From NCBI RefSeq assembly GCF_024713945.1, contig NC_134682.1:2914001-2978000 (forward strand): a stretch of DNA of 64,000 nucleotides. Reading direction: 5' to 3'. The notes under the pieces are model-generated. The model had not been told where the DNA came from. It made no database searches and saw only the letters and a list, made by a program, of their open reading frames with translations. A program made the position numbers and the translations under genes. Position 1 is the stretch's first letter. The number at the start of each line of letters is the position of its first letter. Of this stretch, positions 21,979 through 36,800 are shown piece by piece. The DNA is from Dermatophagoides farinae. Taxonomy: Eukaryota > Arthropoda > Arachnida > Sarcoptiformes > Pyroglyphidae.

Positions 21979-24900
21979 AAAAAACAAAAAATTGTCATTA
22001 TCGTCATCATTATCATTGTTGTAGTTTGTTCAAGAATAAATGAATGAATAAATAAAAAATAAAACAAAACAAACCTCGAACTATGAATGAAACTTGAATA
22101 CTGGTCTAAGAAAAAAAAATGTGAAACGATCGTATGTGGAACTTTTTTTTGATGGAATATTTGCCAATATGCACACACTATTCCATTATTTAGCCATGCA
22201 GCAATTGTTGCAGTAACTCTAAGTAAAAGCAAATATTTACATTCACCACATTTCACATATATAACTATATTTCTTACTATATTCGTCTTTTTTTTCTATT
22301 TCCAGAATATAAAAATTTTCTATATTCTATATTCTTCTTCGTTTATCATTTCTTCTGTTATACAACATGTATCCTCAGGACTATTGTGATGACTTTTTTT
22401 TTCTTCTTTATACATGTTGTGAAAATGTTGTTTGAAATGATGGCTTCACTGTCATATAACCATACACAAACATACACACACATTGAATTGCTTAATATTA
22501 CGTGATGGTTCGTTTTTCGGTAATTCGATTCTGTCCGTTTTTTTTCTCTCTCTCTCTATGTGTGTGTGTGTGTGTGTGTGTGTAAGTGTCAACGAAAAAA
22601 AAAATTCTGGAACTATAGAATCATTCTTTGATGTGACACGAAATGTGTCAAAGCCATTTAACCAAAAAACATACACATGAACTATAAACTTAACAAATTC
22701 TTTGTTTGTTTGTTTGTTTGTCTAGCGTTGACTCTTTTCTCACCATCACTTTTTTTCCAGTGCCATTTTGGATTTTTTTTTTTCTTTCATAACATCCCAA
22801 CACATACACACACACATCAAACATGAATTTTTTTCCCTTTGTTTCTCATTATTACCATTTTACTTATTATTTTTATAGTGAACCAAAAAAAAAAATTTCT
22901 TTTCACTCACACACACACACACACTTGAAACATAAGATTCTCGATTACTCGAATTATTCATTCATTCAATCTTTATTAGAGTGAACTATTTTTTTTTTGT
23001 TTTTGTTTTGGAGAATGAACAATTAAATTCTTGAGTATCTTTCAAACACATTCATTAGAACAACAACAACAACAAGAATCGTCGTTTGTATATATTAATG
23101 AATGAATGAATGAAGATGTAAACAAAACTTTAACAAATCGACAAAATGATGACAATATACCAATGATAATAATAATAAAAAATCGGTAAATTTTCTTTGT
23201 GTTTTATCGGAAAATTTCCAAGAAAAAAAATGAACATACTTGAAAAACAAAAAAAATAAATTGAAGACATACAATAAATTTGCACAAGGATTATATTTCA
23301 TTATATATATTGGTATTATACAACGAAAAAAAATGAGGATTTGTATAGGATTTTATTCGTTTGTTTGTATACAATATTGGTCAGTTTGTTTTTTTTTGTT
23401 TAATTCTTTTTCTGAATGAATGAATGAATGAATGAATGATAGGAGAAAAAATGATTTGAATTCTATAGTTCTATTGACCATTATTGCTAAACATAATTTA
23501 TGGACCGATGGATAGAAAAACTGAATTTTTTTTTCTCGATGATGATGACGATGAAAACTGTTACCAATTCATTTCCACTTTCCCCCCAAAATTTTATGAT
23601 TGGATATGAAAACCGAGAAAGAATCAGACTACCGAAATAAAAAGCAATCCAGAATTATTTTTTTTCCAACAGATTTAGTATAAGAAAAATTAGAAAGAAA
23701 TCACAAATACTCGAGTGCTTTTTGTTTTGATTCTGAATCACATAAGTGTTGTCTGTTAAGCAAAACGAGAAAAAAAATTGTTTTAAAAGCCACTAAAAAG
23801 ACTTCGAAAGAGGTGAAAAAAAAGATTCGAATTGATCATTCAGTATTCGTATTTTGTGTGTGTGTGTGTGTGTGGTGTGGGCAAACATTATCTTACGCAT
23901 CGATGCCATTCAAATTATCATCATCATCGTTATCATTGTTTTTTTGGTGGGAAATTTAAACGGAATGACAAATTTTTTTTGTTTTGTTTTTTGAAACTCA
24001 ATGATTACGTGCAAGCGCGCGAGCTCCCAGATGATAAATTGTCGTGAAATACCAAAATAAAAGATAATTTTTTTTTCTTTTTTTTTGTCATTATATAATC
24101 CTCATCATATATACGCCCCGTGTTTTATATAATTCAAAGACACATTGATATACACGTTTGTGTTGTAGATCTTTTTATCTTTCTTTTAATTGCATATGTC
24201 ACTTTGTCTTTAGATTTTTCTTTTTCTCTTTTTTTTGGTGTGGTTCTCCGTGTGTTAAAACCAAAATGAAATTGATCAAGACCGATGATGATTGCCATAT
24301 AGTAGTTTTTAAATGATTAAATGATAACCATCTAATCGTACCAGGAGAGAGAGAGAGAGAAAGAGATATCATCATCACGGCCATAAGATTATTTAACTTG
24401 ATCGAAACAATTCAAAACGATTTATCTTCAATTTTTTTTTCTTTCATTATCTATTTTCATGATTTCCGAAAATTTCTTTTTGTTTTGTTTCATTTTATTT
24501 GATTGTGGATCCTCCCAGACACGTTCGTTCGTTCGTTTATTCATTCGTTCACACCGTAGGATTTTTTTTTTTTTTTTTTTTGATTTGAAGAAATTAATCT
24601 ATCAGCCAATACAAATGATGATATGATTCGTTTTCATCTGTGTAAGAAAAGTATCTGGCGATTAGAGATAGAAAAAAAACCCGTCCATATAATTCAATAA
24701 AAATTTCAAATTCAAAATTTTTAAATCACCTTTCTATAGAATCAATAACGATAAATTACATCGTATTTTTTCCATCATTTATCCATATTCGATATTCCAT
24801 CGATATTTTCTCTTTTAATTATGGCATATAAAGAACCACCATATAAATATGTTTTTATGTGTGTCCAATTATTATCCAAAGACATTTTGTTCAAAAACAT

Positions 24901-25642
24901 AAACACACACATGTGTTTGTATGTATACGTTATATATGATTATATCCATATAATGATGATGATGATGATGATGTTTTATGATGATCCAATATATATATTT
25001 GGTGCAAGAAGATTCTTGAAACTTTTTTTCTTTTCAACACGATGATAATAATCATAATAAATTTGGTATATATTATCATCACCATATAGGCCATTATCAT
25101 TATAAACATTATCATCATGGATGTAAAGAAAAAAGAATTTCATCTAATTGAACTAATAAATTAACTCTCTTTCAGTAAATAAACGGATTCTGACCAAAAA
25201 AAAAAATTATATCGCCAATGACGTAAGCTTATTTATTAATTTCAATTCGATATATTTGAAAATTTTATCTTTCTTTCTTTTCACTCAAATTTTTTTTTTT
25301 TTAAATAGAAATGTATCGACTGATACTCATCACCGAAAACAATTGAAACGAGAAAACAAAAACAGCCGTCATTGGAAATTAATTCTTGTGGAAAAAAAAC
25401 GATAGAATTTATAGAGAAAAAACGCCTTCCATTCGGTCGTAAGTATCAATTAAACTTTTTTTTTTCTTGTTCTATTTCAAACATTCACTAACAATTGGCT
25501 ACCAAAAAGAAAAAACAGTTTCACACGGAGAAAATCCTAAAGAACTAAAAAAAGCTCATCATCATCATCGAATACAAAAAAAAATGAAACTTTTTTTTGC
25601 TCAATCCAATCAAACTTTATTATGATGATGATGATGATTATT

Positions 25643-25669
25643 ATTATTATTATTTGAAATAATAATAAT
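25643..25669. repeat. ATT/AAT perfect hairpin
   Basis: Four ATT units (25643-25654), a TGA loop, then four AAT units (25658-25669) form a perfect 12-pair inverted repeat within longer ATT and AAT runs. It is a strong cruciform candidate produced by facing microsatellites. Confidence 0.8.
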
Positions 25670-26488
25670 CATTATTATAAGCAAAAAAAAATTTGAACCA
25701 AACATGGCCAAAAAAAATAATATCATATACCACCTCAATAATAATAACAAACGAATGGTGACGAATTTCGAACATCCAAGATGACGTACTACTAATAATC
25801 TCAAGAAGCATTTCCATCGTATAGAATTAGAATTCCCTGCTAAATTTTTATCATCCGAATATCCGAATATTGAATCATGAGCATGACCATCATGCAATTG
25901 AATTCAAATATTCACTCATTCATGACTTTTTATCATAATGTGAATGTAGTACGAATATATGTAACGATGCATATGATGATTGATATAGAATCATCATTGA
26001 AACAAGAATGTTAAAAAAAAAGATTTTCACCCTGAAGCATTTTTCATTTCTCTTATTCTTGTGTATGAATTCAACCATTCGTAAAGTTATAAAATTATGT
26101 CGAAACATGTGAATATTCTTCCCTCATCTTTATCATTTCTGTGTGACAGTTATTCAGCATATGAATAAAGAAAAATTTGGATGAAACCATTATGATGAGA
26201 TATATGGATGAAAAAAACATTGAAATCCAGACAAAAAAAACCAGAAAAAAATTGGAAACTAGATAAAAAAAATGTATCATGAATTGAATGGTTACGTCAT
26301 TTTAAATTAATTTGTTGAATAATTTCACCGATCTTTTTTTCTTTCTAGGGCTTTCAATTATGATTATGATCAAATTCTGACTTTTTTTTATTCAGTGGAA
26401 CAAAATTCAAAAAAAACATCAATATAGAAAAACCAGAAAAAAGTTTGGATTTTTTTTCTTGCTCATAAGTTTGAACTTTGGTGAACTT

Positions 26489-26490
<2 letters not shown>

Positions 26491-26522
<32 letters not shown>
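26491..26522 (+). repeat. (AC)16 microsatellite
   Basis: An uninterrupted AC run of 16 units. Confidence 0.88.
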
Positions 26523-26525
<3 letters not shown>

Positions 26526-29500
26526 CTTAAATATGAAGAAAAAGAATTTTCAAATCTAAAAAGCTCAGCATTGTTACTAATAAGAATATTAATCCAGATG
26601 AACAAATGTAGAAAGTGAAAGATTGAAAAAAAATGAATGAATGAATGAATGAATGAATTGAGAACAGAAAAAGTTTTTCGGATGGATGGCTCATTAAAAT
26701 ATTTTGTTGTTGTTGTTGTTGTTGTTGAAATGTTTTGTAAGCCGCCAACAACAACAACAACAACAAACGAACAAAAAAAAGTTTACCACAAATTGTCTTC
26801 CTGTTTGTTAGTGTGTAAGTGTGTGTGTGTGAGAATTGAAATAATTATCTCAAAAACAGACCACATACCGTGTATGATCATGATGATGATGATAAACATC
26901 AAAAGTATTTCCATTGATACAAATTGGATTGGATCGGAAAAAAAATATCTTTATATTTACAAAATGATTGGTAGTTGTTTTTTTTTCATTTTCATTTTGA
27001 ACTTGGTGCATACACATACACACACCGAATTCAACCTTTAATAAACTTTTATCTTTGTAAATGATTTTTTTTTCTGTTTCTTCTAACCATTCTATGTAGT
27101 GAAAGAAAAAAAATTCAGTTAACCAGTAATGTCCAATACTTAAATCCATGATATTGATTATGATTATGATCATCATCAATGAACAAAATGAAAAAAAAAG
27201 TTAAACACAATGCACCAATAATAATACAAACAACAATTTTAATGATAATTAGACATCACACAATTGTGTAACATGATGATGATGATGATGAGATAGATGA
27301 TAGTAATAGAGGCAAAACACACACAGAGAGAGAGAGGGGGGTATTTAAGTTGTAAGTGATGTTTCCATTTTTTTTTCGTTTGCATTATTATTATTGTTGT
27401 TGTTGTTGAATAGAATAATTTCATTGATCCATTTGTGTGTGTATGAGTGTGTGTGTGTGTGTGTGCATGTGACAGATGGTCAATTGGGTAAGAAAAAAAA
27501 AGAAATTCGTTATAATAATACCACCAATAACAATAGTCAAAAGCAAGTCAACTAATACAAGCAAACCATACACATTTGGTTAGCTTTGAATCTCAGGAAA
27601 AAAAAATTCTAAAAGAAGAATCGATCCACCACCAGATATACAGAGAGGTTCAGAGGTTATTACCATCATATCAAAGAATTTTTTTTTGTTCTCTCTCTCT
27701 CTCTCTCTCTCTTTGCTGCTTTATAGGGATAATTCTTTCGGCGATTTGATTCATTTGGTATTTTTTTTCTTTGGTTCCAATCGTTGACAACAACAACAAC
27801 AACAACAACGAAACTATAGTGGTTATAACTTGATGTTTATTGTTATCTTGAAATTAATCACATTGAATCCAGAGAAGAAAAAAAAACGACCAGTTCCAAG
27901 TTTTAACAACAACAACAACAACAACATTAGCAATAACAGCGATTCATTTATTTATAAGGGCAACAACAACAACAATAACGCCCCAACGGCAGTACACACA
28001 CACACACACACACACACACATCAGGTTTTATGTGAGAAGTAAAAAAAAATTGACGGTAACAATAATGTCGGCATGGTCCTTAATACCAAAATAATTAAAA
28101 AAAAACTTTATCGACACATGGCCCGAATTTATATATTATGTACCGGCCATTTGTGACAATATAACAAAAGGTGTATTGTATATGAAAATAACAAGTTCCA
28201 GATCACAAAGCCTATTTGTGGTCTATCTATATATATGGATGTATGGAATCTTTATGGCCTAAAGGCTTTCGATCACCGAAAATGTTGTTGATGTGAATTT
28301 ATTTGAAAAGCTTATCGAACCAAAAATATTATTGTTAAAGTTCAATCAATTTGTTATGAATTGATCTGAAAAAATTTTTTGTTTCTGCGAAATCGGATAT
28401 AATAATGATGATGATGATGATGATGAAAAAAAAACAGTAGAAATTGATCGTTAAATGAAATAAAATGAAAAAAAAATTTAAATTCATGCTTTTTCTTTAT
28501 CTACCGTTTTTTTGGATCGAAAATAATATCCGGCCCTATGTGTTTTTGAGAATCAAATTGCATTCCATTCATACTGTCCAATATTGCCGGTAATACCCGA
28601 GAGAGAGAGAGAGAGTGAGAGTAAGAGAAAGTAGTACCAGAGAAATATTTCAATTTCAATGGATCAACATTAATTCTAGAAACATTCAACAATGACGATG
28701 ATGATGATGATGATGACACGCGACTAATTATTTTGGCAATTCTACACTAAACCCAAAAAAAAGCTTTATATTGTCTTGTATGTTTGTGTGTATGTGTGTG
28801 TGTCTGTTTGTATTATTATATAATCTAATGGTAATTGAGTTTTTTTATTCTCTTGTTTTTTGTTTTTAATTCTGTTTTGGTCCAAAGAACCGGACGCGTC
28901 AACACCCAATAAAAATGTTTTATTTTGGTTGGTGTTGTTTGGTTGCTGTCAAGTTCAATTATCCATAACCATGGTTTGGTTGTATATTTGTATGTTCATA
29001 TGCTAACGCCCAATTTCAATGTAGAAATGAAAATCATTTTTTTTCTCTCGTCTTTCGTCGTTGTTTTGTTTTTTTCAATTTTCGATTTTCACATTATTTT
29101 TATTTCATTTTGTTTTTTGTTTTTTGTTTTTTTTGATACAATTTGTTCCTGGATCACACATGAGTGTGATTCACACACACACACACACAAGTGTAGAACG
29201 AACATGAAAATGAAAATAAAAAAAAAGTCGGAAAAAAATTGAAATGAAACTCTGGTAGATTTACATGATGATTATTACATACAAAATGTTTCGAATCTCA
29301 ATTTGATTATCGTGTGTGTGTGTGTATGTCCAAACGAATTGCATTGATGATTATGATGACAAGTCATAGTACTTGAATATAGGAAAAAAAACGAGTGCCG
29401 CTTCATTTATAAGTGCCATAGCTAATTTTCTCTTTTTTTCTTTCGTTTTTTTTTCTACTAGATGACCAACGGCTGAAAATTGTCTTGTTTAATAATAATA

Positions 29501-32260
29501 ATAGAGTTTATTATTTGATCCATGAATAAGTTCAAAGTGCAAGCTATAAATATAAATACACGAGACCTGACATGTGATGATGGTGATGGTGCATGCACCG
29601 TGCACGTTCAATCATTCGATCCAACAACAAAAAATAAAAACAACTATGTGTCGACATGTCAACACAATGGTAATACAATGTCCATACGCCATGGTCAATC
29701 ATATATATACATTCTATTCAACATCATCTAATCATGACATAAACTTTGACATGATAATTTGTATACAAATTCAATCATTCCATGTAATAATAATGATGAT
29801 GATGATCGAATGGACGGAACCTAAATCAAATTTTGCCCATTCATTCGTTTGTTTGATTTTGGGTAATTTTCTTTTATTTTTTCATTTTTTTTTGTTTCTT
29901 TCAAAAATTTATATATGCAAAATTTTTTTCCATATCAAAAGGAAATCCTGTCTATTTCTTTTTCTGTGTGTTTAGAAATGTATGATGAAATGAATTGACA
30001 ATCAGCTATTACATCATCATCATCATCATCATCATACAATCCTACAATCATTCATTCTGATTCTTATATGTAGAATCTGGATTTTTAGAAAACAAAACAA
30101 AAAAAAGAGGTGGTTAATTCTAATTCTACAAGTAATAAGTTTGAATTTCAAATCTTATATAGACAACAACAACTAAAAAAAACTAACCAAATCGACCAAT
30201 AAAAGTTCATACATACATTACCATTGTGAATGAATTCAATACACAACAACAACAACAACAACAACAACACTGACAAACAGAAAAAAAAGTCAAGCCTAAT
30301 CCATCAAGATGCTATCAAATGAAATGGCGATCAATCTTCAAAGTTGAAAAACAAGAGAACAAAAAAAAAAAGAAAAGAAAAGTTTGCCTACACACTCACA
30401 CATTTTAATCGACATCGTAACATATCCGTATCGGTTCGTTTTTATTTCATTTCGTTACGCATAAAAATTTTTTGGATGGATTCGTAACCGAATCCATCCA
30501 ATAGAAGCATATATATATTAATGTGAAAAGATCATACTGATCAAATCGTCGTCTACGTTTCGGTATATACACAGAAAAAAAACTAAATGAAAATCAAAAA
30601 GAAAAAAAAAACAAATGAACATAAAGTCTGTCAAAGTCACATCCATCATTGTTATTGTGTTCACTGGATCACCATATAATATTAATAAAGTTTTCAATTG
30701 GATACCAAACTATCATCATCATCAAAACCGAATTAAAGAAATCTAAAAAAAAAAATTTTTTTTTAAACAAGAAGAAATTGAAACCACCATCATCAAAAAA
30801 AAAAATGGATTGCCTTTTGATGAACAGCAGCTAGTTCCTGGAACAACAACAACAACAACAGCAGCAGCAGTATCAATAAAAGAATTACATTTTCATTATG
30901 TTGATACGAAACCTCAATGATGACCAATCTAAACATACACATTACCACATTGATTTGATATGTAGAATGTGACCACCAATGGTGAATGAAAAACATTTTC
31001 ATATTTTTTTTTTCATTTCTTTCATATATATAAAAAAAATCCATTTCAATCCAATCCAAATCAATCCATCTTATCTTGGACAACAGCAACAACAACGACG
31101 ATGAAGAGAAAAAAAAACACAAGATGAATAAATTTCAACAACATCAACAACAACAACAACAGCGAAAATGAACGATGATGATGTATCAAAATCAATCATT
31201 ACATCAAGACAAAAAAAACGGAAATCGTATACGAAAATTGTAATAAATTCATAAACAGGCCAGTGTATCTCGCAATGAGAAAGGGAATGGAAAAAGAATT
31301 TCAAATTCCGACCATTGAAAATGAATGACGAGAAAAAAAATCAATTTATCATTATCAATTCCCAACACACACACACACACACACACACATAACCATCATG
31401 AATATATCTGATATGGGGAAAGATTGAAGCAATTCGGAATGAACCAGAGAAAGTGATAGAGAAATAAAAAAAAAACATTGAATTATCCTCGATAAACAGA
31501 CAGAGAATAGATGAAAATATCAAAAGTTGGCTAAAACTTTTTTTTTTTTTGTTTGTTTGTTTGTTATTTGGTCATAGAAATCCTGAATGAAGAATTTTTT
31601 CCAGTATTCAAAAGATAACGACGACAACAACAAAAACTACATTTTCTCTTTCACATAAATCACTTGTAAAAGTTTTCTTAAATTGAAATTCGGAATTGCA
31701 ATGAAAAAAAAATTCTCGCCATAGTGAGAAAAAACAAAAAAAAAAAACAAAAATTGACATCAGGAAATGGTTTGCAATAAAGAATATTCTCTCGTTATAA
31801 TATAGATGTATAAATTGTATCGAAAATTCGAATTTCTGTTTTTTTTTTTTTTTTTTTTGTTTGTTTCGTTTTCATTCATTCTGTCACAACAATGAAATTG
31901 GATTGAAGTTTGAAAAAAATGAATGATTCTCGATTCTCAACGAAAGAAACAAAAAAAAAATTTGAATTTGAGAAAAAAACTTTCAATTTGAATATTGTCA
32001 TTGTTGTGAATCAAAATCGATGGTTTCATATTTATCAACTACTTTAGTGGTTGCATGATAAATTCAAACTGAGAATGAATAGAAAATAATTCAAATGATT
32101 GAGTTGTTTTGATTCTACGAAAAAAAAACAACAACAACAACAACAACAACAACAAAGAATCGATTTAATAGACTATGGTTAAGTAGAATCATTCATTCAT
32201 TTATGCTGATTTGACAATTGTTTTCTTTCTTTTCTTTTTTGATTGAACGTACACATTTAC

Positions 32261-32262
<2 letters not shown>

Positions 32263-32299
<37 letters not shown>
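32263..32299 (+). repeat. Longest uninterrupted (CA)n run seen
   Basis: About 18 CA units without interruption, the longest dinucleotide tract I noticed in the window. Confidence 0.88.
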
Positions 32300-32300
<1 letters not shown>

Positions 32301-33806
32301 GGAAACAATCAAAATTCTGGATGATGGAAATCTGAAAAATTTTCATTTCAGTCGGTTTTTTCCTCGATTCCCATTTTTGCATATTTACATTTATCATTGT
32401 ATATATCATAAAAGGACTAACCGGATATTCATTTTATGTTTTGATTGATTGATGAATCATCATCGTCATCACTGTTTTCATGTTTTTCATTTATAAACTG
32501 ATTTGATCATCGATTAAATTACCGATCCAGCAAAAAAAAAACCAACAACAGAAAATCGTCGAGTCAATCGTTGAATTTTATTCTCCTGTTTCCACATTTT
32601 TATAGTTTTTTGTTTTGTTTTGTTTGACAATTATTATTTTTATGTTCTCAAGTTCCAGGGACACATCTGGAATCACACACATACACACACACACACACAC
32701 AAAAAAAAAGACCTATGGCCATGAATTCATGTTTTTATGGCAATTCTTTTTTGTATGATAATATTTTGACACATTTCATCATATAAAATAAACTAGAACA
32801 GAATTTTCAACTGATTCTGATCATTCGAGATCTATGAGCATAATTGTTCTATTGGTGGGAGATTTTCCATAGAAAATTTAAAGCCTATTCAAACGCGGTG
32901 TATTCTGATTTTTTTTAGTCTGCAGCAGATGGTGGTGATGAAAACCCGAAAGATTTTTGCTTTTTTTCATTCATCCTGATTTACGAATTTCAAATCATTA
33001 TTTGATTAAATTCAATTATTTCTAAATGAAAGCTGAAAAATTGAAGAAAAAATGTAATAATGATAGAATAAATGAATGAATGCAAAGAAAAAAAAACCTG
33101 ACGTTTCGTAAATGATGAGCTTGATGATTTGTGACAATTTTCGGGCTTGATAATTTTGAATGATAAAATTCTGTTGATTCTTGAAATTCTTGTGTGATGG
33201 TTAAGGTTTGTTTTGTTCCATGAACTTGTCTTAAATCAATTTTGACAACAAACACAAAGGGAACGAAACAAACATAAATGTTTGCAAATGGAAATTTTGT
33301 CATCATTTTTTTCCCGACTGTTTTTGGTTGTGTCACCATCATCATCATCATCATTTTGGTCGTACCAGATTCATTCATTTATCACATTCATTCATTCTTT
33401 GGAATTCAAAATTCTTTGGCAGTTATGCCGAAACAGCAAAAAAAAATAAAAACATTTAGAAAAGTAATATTTTTTTTTTTGGTCGTTGCAGGAATATTCA
33501 CTACAAAATGGGCTTCAAGACCATCAAACAGACACACAAACGCACACAATTTAGATTTGCATAAATGCACGAGAATGAAAAAAAAAATACTTTCAAGAAT
33601 TTTGTATCCAATTCAATTCAAATGCAATGAATCGTATTTGCAATTCTGTGTGTATGGAACGACATTTTGCAAAAAAAAAACAACAACAACAACAACAATG
33701 ACAATTTTAGCGATTTGTTTCAAAAATTACCCCTTTCATGACAGTTTTGAAATTATGATGACAATTTTGTTCTATGAAGCGAAATGTAATCATATCAGAC
33801 ATGACT

Positions 33807-33807
<1 letters not shown>

Positions 33808-33838
<31 letters not shown>
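33808..33838 (+). repeat. Poly-T tract of 31 bases
   Basis: An uninterrupted run of 31 T. It may be the poly-A end of a minus-strand retrotransposed copy, but the sequence to its right (the would-be body on the minus strand) is not recognisable as an element. Confidence 0.85.
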
Positions 33839-33839
<1 letters not shown>

Positions 33840-36800
33840 GTAGAAAACAAAAATATGATAAGAAAATCAAAATCTCGAATCTCGAACCAGCGAATTTTAT
33901 TTCATTCTCATTCACACCAATAAAATTGTTTCTGTTTCAAAAGAATTTTTTTTTCCTCGAAACTTTCAAATTAATATTTATATTTATTTTAACTGGAATC
34001 ACTTTAAATGTAAAGAAAAAAAATTTCATTTGTTTACAAACGGCAAACGGTTTATTCAAAGAATTTGATTGTCTTTCCATCATTAGAACGTGATATGTTT
34101 GGCCATAACAAACAAATATTTTGGAACATCGTTCCAGTAGTGGCAAATAAAATCAAAAATTTTTTTCCCCAAAGAACAAAAAAAACAGACCGACAAATAA
34201 TTTGGCTTGTGTACAAATGTTTTGTGTTTTCTGTTGAAAATTTTGTTTTTTATTATTTCATGAAAAACTTTTTAACATCCAATACAAACACACAAACATA
34301 CAAATTGGATTTTGTTTTGTTTGTGTATGTGAATGTCTAGTTGAATGATGATAAACATGAATGCATAGAAAAAAAAATTTTGAAATGGAATCAAATAAAT
34401 ACACGACGTGATTTGAATTGTCACCATTAAAAGAAACAAAAAGATCAAAAGTCGAATTGTCAAAAATTTGGCAAAAGTTTGATGATCCTGGATTCAGATC
34501 CAAAGGAAAGCACGGCTAATTTTTCAATTTTTTTTGTCCTATGCATTCATTTTCATTCTGATTCTGTTTCCGAATTTTCATTTTTTTTGCATTTCGATGA
34601 AGAGGAAAATGAAAAATTTTTTCCAAAATCGATCGAATCATAGTCGGGTGAACAAAAAAAAGGAAATAGACAAGCAAAAACTTTTGAATTCACTTCACCC
34701 TGCCAAAAAAAAGGCTAACATTAATTCTGTTTCGACTTTATTGCCACCTTCTTTTTCTTTCCCATCCTAAGAAAGAAGAAGAATCAAATTCAAGACAAGA
34801 ATAAATGTTTCGAATGGCAATGAAGGGAACGAATGAAAAAAAAAACAAAACGGAACCGAAAGCAACGGCTGAACTCTGTGAATGCCTTTGTAAATTAAAT
34901 TTGAATCTTTTCTGGCAAAGAATCGAAAAAAAGAATCAAACTGAACATGTGAAAATGAATGGAAAAAAAAAACGAAACAAAAAGAGAAAAATCAATTGAA
35001 TTGTAACAATTTCCGATGTGTCGTCGTCATCGAAATTATCATCATCATCGATTTTAACTTTTGATCATTGCCATCGGTACCCATTTGAGTTTGAGCATTC
35101 ACGATTGTGCTAATCTATCACAATTCGTTTCGATTCATTATTTGGGTGGGTGTTTGTCACGATTTTTTTTTTTAAACTGGCCAACCAGTATTCGGAACTA
35201 ACTAATTGTAACATCAATATTTTTGGACAAAAAAAAATCCAAGTTCATTTTTTACGATACGTTAAAATCTAGCGGAAACAAGAATAAAAAAATAAATTCT
35301 AAAGCAATGAACAACAACAGCAGAAGAAGGAGCAGCAGTTTATTGGCTTCGATTCAGAATGAAAATCGATTCTTTTTCTTTTTGTACGTTGTTGTTTTTT
35401 CTTCTGGCCCCTTTCTTCAATTCATCACATACGATAATCGTTTAAATTACATTCTGTATTTTTTTATTAAATCCAATATAAATTGAAATTGGAACATCAA
35501 CAATGATAAAACGACAAAACATTATTGGCTGCCAATATTGGATGATCATTGGATTTTTAATCACGTGCCGTTTCTACCATCTCCACAGTTGATGAATTCA
35601 TAGAATGGTCTGAATTTTTCATTTGTTATTTCGTTTTTTTTTCTTCATTTCGGATTTCATTTTCCGTTTCCGGACTATGTTTTTCTGGTTTGTTGTTGTT
35701 GTTGTTATTGATGATGATGGATCATTCATTCAATTAATCTATGTTCAGTATGGTCAATTCATTCATTCATTCGATCGGTCATACCGAATTCGTAGGTTCA
35801 TTTGTCTTGTCATTTGGTCATGTTAATAGTTGATTGTTGGCTATTCGGGCCGCTATTTTGGTCGTCTTATACACGGATACATGCCAAGAATATTAAACAT
35901 CGACAGATTCAAATACACACACACGCACATAGAGAATTATTTCGTTTTGTTCATTGACTCATTCTATTTTGATTCATTCATTCATTCATTTAAAGGAATC
36001 GAATGGATGGATGAATGAATTGCCGAGAAACGATTGAACCAATCGACCGAATCATATACCAACACACACACACACACACACACATACAGACAGAGAAAAA
36101 GAAACAGACATTCACATAGTGTCTAATGTTATCTAATTGCAATTAATGAAATAAAAACCTTCCAAATAATAGTTGGTCGAGTGATTAGACACGCGGATGC
36201 ATCAAATGAAGATCCGGACATCAATGAAAATGAAAGAAAGGAAAGAAAAAAAACAAAACAAAACAAAAGAAAAAACATACGACTGACCGATTCAGTACCA
36301 GTTAAATTGTTTGCGTGTGTGTGTGTGTGTGTATATGTCGCATCTATAGATCTGAGATATATTAGTGATGTTAATCAATGTAAATCGTAAATTTTCTATC
36401 TTCATTTTCATACTTATTTAGTTTTTCTTTCATCAAGAGAGAATTTTGTTTTTTTTTTGTTTTGTTTCATCTTTGTCATTGCAATCAATTTAAACTGTCG
36501 GTTTCAGTATTGAACGTGTGTATTTTCTCAGTTAATCAGCAATCAATTCAAGAATTATTCTTTTTTTTGTGGATTAGAATTCCATATGCCTTCATTTCTA
36601 TTATTATTATTATTTTGTCAATCTATCCGCTGCTCATCTTGTTGGATTAGTTTCAATGCTATTCAAAATGGATAGGATTTATTCTTTGAATATCAGATAC
36701 AGATTCTGTCTTTTTTTTGTTTTGTTTTGTTTGGTTATTGAGAAAACAACATCTAATATTGTATGGCCATACGAGACCAATCAATGAATACAATATCAAT

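Larger units (their letters stand above)
21979..33807. other. Gene desert, first part
   Basis: About 12 kb without a supportable gene. Microsatellites include (CT)n/(TG)n at 22544-22583, poly-T at 24562-24581, (AC)n at 26491-26522, (AC)n at 27994-28020, (CAT)n at 30012-30036, (CAA)n at 30244-30269, (CA)n at 31365-31389, (CAA)n at 32129-32155 and (CA)n at 32263-32299. A small GC-rich patch lies at about 24008-24030. Exon-like islands near 25176-25440 and a palindrome at 29588-29599 are described under findings. Open frames here translate simple repeats and have no family resemblance. Confidence 0.55.

Noticed and set aside
29574-29975. 133-residue open frame
   Set aside because: Repeat-driven hydrophobic translation without splice support or family similarity.
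33278-34093. 271-residue open frame on the plus strand
   Set aside because: It spans poly-T, poly-A and CAA tracts, its translation is Phe/Lys/Thr runs with no domain or family pattern, and it crosses a 31-base T tract. It is open because the DNA lacks G and C, not because it codes.
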